This document shows positions 1 to 8,945 of a stretch of 64,000 bases of DNA, one piece after another (within the stretch, counting starts at the first letter, position 1; each line of letters begins with the position of its first letter). The notes beneath the pieces were generated by a model, which saw only the letters and a program-made list of their open reading frames with translations, was not told the DNA's origin and made no database searches. The stretch is from Ulva prolifera. Lineage: Eukaryota; Chlorophyta; Ulvophyceae; Ulvales; Ulvaceae. Position numbers and translations under genes: made by a program. The stretch spans positions 999,713 to 1,063,712 of the forward strand of contig CM041201.1 of assembly GCA_023078555.1 (NCBI GenBank). The letters are read 5' to 3'.

Positions 1-1499
1 CACCTTTGGGTCCACAGCGGGTGTAACTCAAAATTGGGTTTGAAACAGCGGTGTGCGTGTGGCAATGTGTGCGAATGCGCCGGTCGTGCCGAGCCTCGGG
101 TGCCATGCTACCGCTATGGATCGTTCACATCATACCACACGTAGTAGTGTGGTGTGCACTGCCCGTAGTCCACACATGTGTACAGCACACATGCTTCAGA
201 ACATACATCTGACTTAGACATGCCGGCACATATGCGGCTGTACGCAGGTACTTTGTTAAATATGGAAGCGCCGGATTCTCGAGCTACGGCTACCAGGCCG
301 GCTGCAGCTTCGTCACCGGCTCGTTCGCTCAGGCTCGGACTGATCCGGACGCCGCCAGATACCTGTGCCCTGCTGCGGACAACACTCGCCTCTACTGCCA
401 GCATGATCACAGCGCGTCCGGCATCTGCGCCTCCTCGCCCATCAGCGATGGATTCACACGGGTGCTGTCGGTGTGTCTCTCCCGCATTACTTGAATACAT
501 AACACCGCGCTCTGGGCCGGTGTTGCACCGGATGGCAGTCTTTAAATCAATTCATCGTTAGCACCCGAGCACAGGTCGCACTGGGCCCCCGGCCCAGAAG
601 CCTCCGGCGAGCTGACGCCTCGCCATGGGCGCGTGGTGGCTTGTCCTATGCATGCCTGGCCGGTGCTGCGGCTGTAGAGGCGCATGGCCTATTATCACAT
701 AACACACGACAGAAACGACCTGGGCAGCCCCCGGTCATCAACTCATGATTGCCGCAAGTGTAGGTGAGGGAGTCCCCTGCAACAAGCTGTCAGTCCACGC
801 CAGGAGTGCGCTGCATCGAGCTCGATTCGACCGCAGGTTGCTTAGGCATGTCTTGCTCCCCGGCCAACAAGGTCGTTATAGATGAAACAAGTCTCCCCTG
901 CCAAGGTGCGCTCCCGGCTGCGGCCCCACCCTAATTGAACTCTGCAGATGTCATTGTTATGGCCTAGCAGTACGTATAATTGCGGCCAGGCACCCTCAGG
1001 CTGTGCAACGTTGTCTGTATGTTAACATGCTACTAGTAGCTACTAGTAGACAGGCGCATGCGCACTTGTGCTTATGTGTGGCTATGCCTACATTTTAGGC
1101 TGAGAACATCGCGAGGATAACCTCGTGGCCTCTTGTGTGGTCCATGGCCATGGTTTCAGGAGCATATATTGACACGTGGCGCTGTTCTGTTTGGCCCTTG
1201 GCCGGTCGCGGTTAGACGTAGGTGTGCCAGTCAGTGGCCAGCTCTGTAAATTGTATATTGAATGTGCCCTAGCATCGGAGGCGTCACATTCGCTGTAGCT
1301 TGCACGCCTCTGTAGCTTGCATGCCTCTGCAGCACGCGCATGCTTCCGCAGCTGGCCGCCGGATTCAGCGAGCAATCCCCAGCTGGGGACTGCACCAGAC
1401 TTCATCGGAGTGCATCATGATCAGTTCATGTCAGACCAGGCCTGCGCCGTTCTCCACGATCAACCCGGCCGTGTCATGCAGATGCCTTCAGTGGTACCT
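1..1499. other. no gene recognised
   Basis: I see no convincing coding block, RNA gene or long repeat here. Short overlapping open frames exist on both strands but none shows a domain or a consistent splice structure. The stretch could hold upstream exons or introns of the Cys-rich/Pro-rich gene that follows, since that gene lacks a visible start. Confidence 0.4.
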
Positions 1500-2832
1500 C
1501 AGTCGTATGCCCTGATGACTACGAGATGTGCGTCAACCCGGGGTACCTGACGTGCCGGGACACCCTCAACGACTGCAGTGGCCACGGCGACTGCCTCCAG
1601 GGGGCCTGCTTCTGCCACATCGGCTGGGGCGGCGACGACTGCTCGGTGGAGATCTGCATCGAAACCTGCCAAAACGTGCGCCCAGCCAGCTATACGCCTC
1701 CTGCGGTGCCCGCATCATCATCACAAGCGACGAGTTCTGCTGGGGCGGCCGGCATGTGCAACTCCGACGCCCGTTTTAGGTTTTTTTTACAAGGCCTGGA
1801 GATCCCGCACATGCCGTGGTTCCATGCTCCCGTGGCGTCATGCTGTGCTTGTGAGTCAATACAAGAAGCTGTAGCCACCCTCAGCGGCTGACCGTCCATG
1901 TGGTACTGGTTGCATGCATGCCAGTTCATATATATTCAGGTTGCTTGTGCCATGCCGGCAATGTCCACAGCGTGCCGTCAGACATTCTATGCCGCATGAT
2001 GATCTAGACCTCTCAATCTTGCAAGAGAGTCTCTGGCCAGCTGGAGCCGCAGACTCGACCTGCGTGCGTGCAGGGGTCCCCCTGCCCCGACTCTGGCTTC
2101 TGTGGGGTGCCAGAGTGTGGGGCCTTCACAACAGGCGACACAGACCGCGGCACCCCCTGCAACCAAGCTGTCGTACAGCCGGGGCCTACGCTCCCGCCGA
2201 CACCCCCGCCGTCACCACCTCTGTCACCCCCGCCGCCGCCACCTCCACCACCCCCACCACCACCTCCGTCACCCCCGCCGCCGCCGCCGCCACCTCCATC
2301 ACCCCCGCCGCCGCCACCTCCATCACCCCCACCACCACCTCCGTCACCACCTCCGCCGCCACCTCCGTCACCCCCGCCGCCGCCACCTCCATCACCCCCA
2401 CCACCACCTCCGTCACCCCCGCCACCGCCACCAGCTTCACCCCCGCCGCCACCACCAGAGGCAGTCCCACCCCTAACACCACCACCACCACCGCCCCCAC
2501 CACCGCCCCCACCGCCCGCACTGCCACCTCGTGACAACGCCACGCCCCCTGGCGAAGTCCCCCCGTTTGTCTTGGCCATCACAACTTCCCCCGATCGGCC
2601 TCAGCCAGAGAGATTCACCTATGGCAACTGTGGCAGGCCGGGTGAAGCATGCTGCGTCGCCGTGTACCCGTTCATATCGATCGGTGTCTGCTTTGGCAGC
2701 AGCACCTGTGATGTCGAATCTTTCTTGCCAATGTGCCTAGACACATCCGTGTGCGGCGGGACTGTTGGTGAGTTTGGGGGACTCACGATCTCTGGACTTG
2801 GTGTCGGCGAAACATGCACTTCCGTGTTCTGA
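1500..2832 (+). CDS. secreted EGF-like / Cys-rich / polyproline protein, 3' part of gene
   Basis: At least two exons. The first (about 1500-1675, ending before a GT) encodes an EGF-like module: cysteines in the pattern TLNDCSGHGDC..GACFCHIGWGGDDC, typical of adhesion modules that follow M8/leishmanolysin-like or ECM domains in algae. The last exon (2074-2832, after a CAG acceptor, stop TGA) begins with CPDSGFCGVPECG, runs through about 110 residues of PPPSPPPP repeats (2194-2520) and ends in a compact Cys-rich tail starting NCGRPGEACC and ending CTSVF. SP-rich tracts of this kind are hydroxyproline-glycosylated wall rods in volvocine algae. A close relative of the tail is encoded on the minus strand at 36,410-37,840. 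No start codon or signal peptide was found upstream, so the 5' end is missing from this model. An AATAAAA-like string lies about 25 bases after the stop. The protein is probably extracellular; a protease head is a guess. Confidence 0.72.
2194..2520 (+). repeat. polyproline-coding simple repeat
   Basis: Degenerate CCN/TCN triplet repeat encoding SPPPPPP blocks. The antisense strand is open as poly-Gly, which is a shadow, not a gene. Confidence 0.9.
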
Positions 2833-4060
2833 GTGCCGAGCCGGGTCATCTGATGACAATAAAATCACATGCTGGACAGACGCTCGTGCCTGCGCCTGTA
2901 CACTTTTCAGTCGCTGACTTGTAGTTTTTGTTGTTGTGTTTGTTCACTGTGATCATGGTCATAGCTATGTCTTTCTTGCATGCCAGTAGTCGGAGCTATG
3001 CATGCATCAGAAACACGTTCGTCACCGTGGTAGTGTACCATGCTGTAAGCAACCGTATCATGGCATGTCGAGTCTTTGGGTAGTTGATGCAGAGGTTCGC
3101 TCCGTGCGCGGGGGGGGGGCTGAACAATTGGCACACATGTCACACGGTGTGCCAATGCCCCCCCCCGACCCCCGGCCTGCAGACTTCATGCAATGTTGGG
3201 AGCTGGTGACGTTTTGGTCTGAAGTCTGACCATCACGCCACTACGTCCCGGAACTCGATGTGTACACACTTGTGTGATACCTATTTAAGGCATGAAATAT
3301 GTACCTCAGTTCAGCATACATCCTCTCCCGTTGGAGCACGTCTCAGCTGACAGACAGCTGTGCATGATTTGTTGTCATTCACCATCGCATCCAGGTCAGA
3401 GCTCTTCAATCAATTTCAGTCACTTGTATTTGGAGCTATGAGTTACAATTCTGCGGACCGTATGATCGCAATGTAGCATCGCTATCACTGCCAATGAGCA
3501 GCCTCAATGGCAACCATATACCATATCCGGCTGCATTAAGATACGATGCTGCCAATCGACATTGTCTGATATAAAAGGATGAGTCGTCCGCGCCATATGC
3601 ACGTGTTGGGTGCTTGTAATCGAAGGTGTCAAATCCGTTGAGCTGATGCCTCTCTGATAAGGCAGCTGCAATACACTGTAGCCCAGTGTGGATGTGCGCT
3701 GGTGTGGATTCGTGGCTGACTGAAGCGGGCTACCAGATTGTCTAACCAGCTATCTCCTCGGTGTCGTGTGGACATCGATTGAAAAAAAAAGCCGGTGGTT
3801 CAGAGCAGTTGCAATGTGAAGGCCTCCGTGCAGCTGGAGAGCTGGAAATAGTTCGCAGATCGTGCAGCTCATGAATCAATGCTTACTCCACTGAATCCCT
3901 GGACTGCCCTGTGTAGTCTCATCGTTGTATAGTGGGAGGTGGTGAGTAGGCTCGGTGAGTCTCTTGCAACATGTGCATTTTCAGTACATGCACCATATGT
4001 GTCCAGTCTTTCGCAAGGAGGCTACATGAAAGTGAAGCATATTTTAGCTGATAAGTCTCC
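2833..4060. other. intergenic, no gene recognised
   Basis: Contains short G and C runs near 3107 and 3160 and an A run at 3781-3789, but no domain-bearing frame. Nothing else is supported. Confidence 0.4.
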
Positions 4061-4207
4061 GGCGTACGTCCGATACATATCCGCATTGCCGCGCTGCAAT
4101 GACACCGACAACACCCGCAGCGCCCACTGGACAAACGCGCCTTTGGAGATGCGCCCACTGGCAGCGGCCACATCCCCCAACTGACCGACGAACCTCACGA
4201 CACTCAC
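4061..4207 (-). pseudogene. RT1 non-LTR retrotransposon, C-terminal coding scrap
   Basis: The minus-strand frame reads VRFVGQLGDVAAASGRI then SKGAFVQWALRVLSVSLQRG and NADMYR, essentially the same as the plus-strand copies at 41,930-42,070 and (more diverged) 49,890-50,000. This is the region after the reverse transcriptase domain of an algal non-LTR element. Only about 45 codons survive, with no 3' tail attached, so it is a dead fragment. Confidence 0.8.
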
Positions 4208-4239
4208 AACTCAGTCCGGTCTCCACTGATCTGCATCAC

Positions 4240-5681
4240 AAGCGCTGCGCGCGGATCCTCGGCTGCAGCTTTACGCGGTGTGCAAGATGAAAACCACAGC
4301 ACGGGGTGATGTTGCAACGTGTACATGTCAACGTGCTATGAAACTGACTGCGACAGGACAAAGTGCAGGCGGACTGGCTGTGTCTCCAGCTCTTGAGAAG
4401 CTGACAAACGATGCACGGCGCCGGCAGTTCCGATATGCGCAGCTGCAGCGGAGGTAGCAGTGCCTGTGCGCAAAGGCGGCCCAAGGCCCCGGTAAAACGA
4501 ACAGTGGAAAAATTGGCTGTGCAGCGCAGCGGATCGTGGTCAGGTCAGCTTCTGACGTCGACTACAAGTGTACATGTCGACGTCGACAGGGCGCATGGCA
4601 GCGCAGCCTGAACGCTTCCGTCGCGATATCGAGCGATTGAAGCGCACTGCTCGTCAATACAACATACGAATGCAATTTATGTAGCTAAGACAATTCTTTG
4701 TTTGTGTATGCTGTGCACACGTTCGAGTGTGATATCGGTCGACCGATATGACGTCAGCATTCACACGTGCATGGCCATGGAGTGCTTTCAACGCTGCGCC
4801 GACTCGGTCGCCTTCGCAGGTTCAGAATAACAGACGAGTGTACACAGAAAAGAGCACAAGAATGTCTCTTGCCACCATACACAGAGACAGCAGCGCCTTG
4901 CGCACGCAGCCCTTGATCCGGAAGGCGCAGCGCTGCAGCTGGGGTCCGGCAATGCAACTTGAGTTGTCACATACCAGTAAATAATGAACCAACAGCAGCA
5001 CAGCTATAGCTTCCGAATAGGGCGAATTGAATCGAATCGAGATCTCAAAACACATGCACTTTCAGCGAGCCTGCTGGCGTCGCAGGATGCTCTGCGACCT
5101 GGCGGACCACCATTTTGCAACACCACGTCGCACGCACGCACATTGTTGCCAAACGCAGCTGCCTTAGTGGATCTAAGCCTCCAGATGCTGCGTGAGATAG
5201 CTCCGCGGAACCTCGGCTGGTCCCACATCAAATTGTGGTTTCTGCCCAGCCGCGAACCCAGCATACATTGCACTACACCATCATCGTAATTATACATTGG
5301 TTCACTTCGGTCGTCCGGCATCTGATGGGCGATGCAGGGCCCCCGGGGAGGCAATCGCCCAGTGGGAAACCTGCCAAATTTCGCAGGGCAATAGCTGATG
5401 AATGAGTGAATCGATATTGTCGCATGAATTTTCGGCACTTCAACACCGACGTCATGCCTTCGATCCACGAGTGCTTGCACGGAAGAGCTGCTACCTGCAG
5501 GTCCCTCAGATCGACCTGCATTTACCTTGTCCAACCCGAGGGCATTCCATTGCGACAAGCATTTCCCAGCCTCATCAATATACAGCAGATGTGGTGGGGC
5601 AATCAGACTCTCAAGAGGGCACACATTCCCGCAGATCGAAGGACTCTGAGGCATGCCAGAACATCGAAGCCACAGCACTGA
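4240..5681. other. possible leucine-rich-repeat gene remnant, otherwise unassigned
   Basis: Mostly unassigned. On the plus strand around 5140-5280 the frame reads LPNAAALVDLSLQMLREIAP, and around 5410-5650 FPSLINIQQM, which look faintly like leucine-rich repeats, but no F-box, no start and no splice chain could be built. I would not call a gene on this. Confidence 0.22.
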
Positions 5682-5852
5682 CGCCCTAGCTTGCAGCTAG
5701 CTGGGCAGTGTGTTACAAGGACAAAGGCAGCAAGGCGGGCAGCACCGCGAAAGAAGCAAACAAACGAAGCAAACACACAGACACCCACGCACGCGACACC
5801 CACCACGCCCAAAATAAACCCCTAGCTGGCCAGCTAGCTGCAAGCTAGGGCG
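5682..5852. mobile_element. 171-bp foldback element with perfect 22-bp inverted repeats around an RT2 tail
   Basis: The 22-mer beginning CGCCCTAGCTTGCAG at 5682-5703 recurs as an exact reverse complement at 5831-5852. Between them (about 5708-5820) lies, in minus orientation, a short copy of the RT2 retrotransposon 3' tail (reads TGTTACAAGGACAAAGGCAG on the plus strand). No short target duplication is obvious at the outer edges. It may be a non-autonomous inverted-repeat element that captured an RT2 tail, or a secondary inversion/duplication of the flank. Confidence 0.6.
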
Positions 5853-5945
5853 TGCACACTGCAGTGTGCATCAACATCGATGCTTGACATGTTCCTGCAG
5901 GCATGGCGGCCTGCGTGCTTCATTGCCTTACATGTCCCTGCAGGC

Positions 5946-7466
5946 ATGGCAAATAGACGCACCCCCTCCTGGCCTGGCGCACCATGGCGCCTTCTGCTGG
6001 CTGTCCTGGCAGCCACATGCATTGCGGCGGGCGGTGTTAACGCATCCGGCCCCGGAGACGATCTCAACGTCGCCTTCAACAGGCTACCGCAGCCGACCGC
6101 AGGCGTGCGCCAGCGCCTCGCCTCCAGCAGCACAGCTTCAGGCGCAGCATTCCGCTTCCTCTTCGTCGATCAACTTCCGAACACCATCGACCTGGCAGAA
6201 AGGTCCTACGTTAATCGGCTGATGCGAGCGGCCGGGAGGCTCCTCGCCCGCTCTGTTCGGGTGCGCTCGCGCCTAGAACAAACGCAACATCCCATGTACT
6301 CACATCACGTGCAGGCCGGCGCCGTCCGCGTTCCTCATTGGCATTTATTAGCGTGAGTCTCGAGTGGCCTGATCGACAGCGTGGGGTCACGGCTGCCCCA
6401 GTGCATGACAGGGTTTACACTCCAGCACCAGCACCAGCACGCACTATACACATGTACAGTGCCTCCACTGCATACTATACTGTAGTACGCTTGTAGTGCT
6501 GCACTGCGCCCTCTGGCTCGTCTGCAGCGCTTTGCACCTCGAGGATCAACCACTGTCTGCACATCTTGCGCACTGGCGGCTGCCGATATCTGTACAGAGC
6601 TTGCGAGCTGCGACAGCGCCTCGTGGACTCCTCATCAACGGCGTGTTCGCTTTGGTATCGCCATGTACTCGAGCGGGGCTGCTAGTGCTGTGGTACAGCC
6701 GAGAGAGCGGGCATAACTGGACACGCACAGCAAGAAAAGCTGTTGCGTACGAAAGCAGTGGGCTGCGGGAGGGCACGTTCTGGCGCCTGCGCATGCATGT
6801 GTGTCTCGCGCCTGCCCAAGCAGATGGCGTAAAACCCAGATCTTCAAGAACAGTTTGGTCAGTATATGCACAAATGGCCGTGTGATGTAGGTCAGAGGCC
6901 CGTCAACCGGCCTCATCCATGTGTCTCCAAATGGGCGTCCGACTCGTGACTTTCTAGGCGACCCCATCCCTGATCCTCCCAGTGGCGCCGACGGTGTGCA
7001 TGCCCCCTCTCCAGAGCTCTCTAGATCTCTCGTCATCACAGCAGCGCATGCCTCATGCCACTTCGATGTACAAATCCACTGCGCACTTGAGCAGGCAGAC
7101 ACTGAGCTATGCCTCCGGGATCTCCCCTCCGGTGCCCTGACCAGACCATTAATATTGCGGGGCTGGCAGGCCGGTGTATATATCGCGGTGTGCTGAATGG
7201 ACGGCAAGGACCATGGTCCAGTCACACGCCATGGCCGGCTTGCAGAACTGTATAATTGTGCAGGCTACGACGCGGACCTCGTGGTCCTGTTCAGACGGGA
7301 CGCTGATTTCATGTGCACTGGAACTTTGCTGGCCAGCGCTGGAGCCCTGCTCCTAAACGATGTGACCGGCCGCCCCGTCGTGGGGCAAGTCTTGTACTGC
7401 AATGTCGTTGTCGACGACTTTGAGTACGATCTCGCAGTGATGGTCCATGAGCTGCTGCACATCCTG
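5946..7466 (+). pseudogene. M8 (leishmanolysin/GP63-like) metalloprotease, truncated
   Basis: The first exon (ATG 5946 to about 6260, before GT) gives a signal-peptide-like start: MANRR then a hydrophobic stretch WRLLLAVLAATCIAAGG, followed by a mature N-terminus ending RLMRAAGRLLARSVR. A clear later exon (7264-7466, AG before and GT after) reads GYDADLVVLF, then NDVTGRPVVGQVLYCN and ends LAVMVHELLHIL. HELLH is the zinc-binding HExxH of family M8, and Asn-Asp plus the spacing before it also fit M8. The third zinc His, the Met-turn and the Cys-rich C-terminal half are not found downstream, where repeats begin at about 7.9 kb. So the gene is either truncated or its remaining exons are unrecognisable. 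Exons between 6260 and 7264 were not resolved. An active enzyme would be secreted and act on wall glycoproteins. Confidence 0.6.
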
Positions 7467-7939
7467 GTGAGCCTCCCGTCTGCGTGTTCCTGCATATATC
7501 GGCACCTGCCAGGCCACGGTGAGCGCAGCATGCATACGTGCTCAAGGTGCTCAGGGTGGCCATAGCGTGTGTACCATGTTGCTGCTGCTGCACGATCGCC
7601 TGGCGCTGTGCCTGGCCGGCACTGCGCCTGTATCTGGCACCCCTGAGCCACAGATTGCAGTGTGTCCGAGCGGTACTGACATCCATGGAGATGCCTGGTC
7701 AGGCCATGATCATGATCCTGCCCTCGGTCATTGGTGGGCCGGCCCACTGGGCACTACATCGGATGGACATTGAGTGAGACGAACGACTGGACTCAGCCCA
7801 ACACGGCCGCGTGGTTCCACAGGTGTCGCTGTGGCTGGCCGTGGGCTGCTTCTCTGCTTGTGCACGTGTTGCTGAATAGATGAGCTGGTGTGCGCTTCAA
7901 TGACTCAACTAAATGACTCTGAGGCACTAGGAGAATGGT

Positions 7940-8275
7940 GACGTGGTGGTGAGGAACGTGCGAGGACGGCTCGCGGAAGAGGGGCGGATGCGTGGCGGAG
8001 CCCCCGGAACGGCGAAAGGACTGTTGGCGGAGCGTCCGGAAGGCAGTCCGGAGCGTGGGAGGAAGTTCCGCGAGCGTTCCGACCGGGTGGTTTCCAAGTG
8101 CACTCCACGTGGGTGTTCCGCCGGAACGTTTCCGGAGTGGTGCCGGAACGCGCGAAGGTTCCGCAATGCATCCAGAGGACTGTTTGAGGAAGAATGCTTA
8201 AAATTTCGGAATGATTCCGGATCCGGGGACGTTCCGGCAGAGCCTTGCGGAAGCGTGGACGAACATGCTGGTTCA
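7940..8275. repeat. cluster of GTTCCG/CGGAAC-type short motifs
   Basis: More than a dozen short words built on TTCCG and its complement CGGAA occur in both orientations within about 340 bp (for example TTCCGCCGGAACGTTTCCGG around 8128). The stretch is open in one frame but has no domain. A similar doublet, CCGGAACGCTTCCGGAAC, is at about 30,757. It looks like a mobile-element terminus or a decayed satellite. Confidence 0.5.
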
Positions 8276-8392
8276 TGAGGGGTTATTACTTGGTTACTCT
8301 ATGTTCGATCGTGCCGGAGGCAGAGTACGTACATGGTGTGGTCAGCGAGGCCTCCTTTACATGAGTGCCACGTGCATGTTGCCGTTGATACG

Positions 8393-8442
8393 GATGCGAC
8401 TCGGTATCGGTGTTTGTTCTCTCGTATTCACTCTATTTTAAC
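8393..8442 (+). repeat. RT1 3'-tail copy, diverged
   Basis: Reads GATGCGACTCGGTATCGGTG then TTTGTTCTCTCGTATTCACT and a final TTTTAA. This matches the conserved end that follows the RT1 stop codon at 42,140. A 5'-truncated insertion. Confidence 0.65.
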
Positions 8443-8458
8443 AGGTGCACCAAGTTTT

Positions 8459-8603
8459 CAACGAGAATCGCAAATGGTGCGCACCTGACATACAGTCTTG
8501 CGGGATAGGCAGTTTTGCGTACGCATACCATCATGAACGCGTACGCAAAACTGCCTTTCCCGCAACCCGTATGTCATGTGCGCCCCATTCGCGATTCTCG
8601 TTT
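8459..8603. repeat. long hairpin (about 65-bp arms, 14-nt loop)
   Basis: The left arm 8460-8524 and right arm 8539-8602 are reverse complements with about ten mismatches and no large gaps. The loop is 8525-8538, and both arms end at the loop in the self-complementary GCGTACGC. The size and mismatch pattern fit either a small MITE or a miRNA/siRNA-type precursor of the kind known in Chlamydomonas. No expression evidence can be had from sequence. Confidence 0.8.
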
Positions 8604-8945
8604 GACCGCGAAACTATATTCATGATGTATACAAGCAGCATGTACACCGTGGTTCCGAAACAAGACAGCTTTGTTGATGTGTTCACACGAGTTTGTAGGC
8701 AGGCGGTCATGCATAGGCAATCATAAACTATTATTGACATTGCTTACATTGAGATCTCTTCACCTTGTGACCTCTGCATGTCCATACGGGACGACATTAC
8801 TACTATAACAAGTCATGCCACGTCTAACATGTCATATACCCCACTCATACACTCGGTCACGACCGCCTGTGTTCAGGGACAGTGTCTTCTGAGCCCCCGT
8901 TGGTGTACAACTAATAGACAGACATCTTCAACCTGAGTCTTCACA

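Noticed and set aside
2013..2582. 189-codon glycine-rich frame on the minus strand
   Set aside because: Antisense shadow of the polyproline tract at 2.2-2.5 kb.
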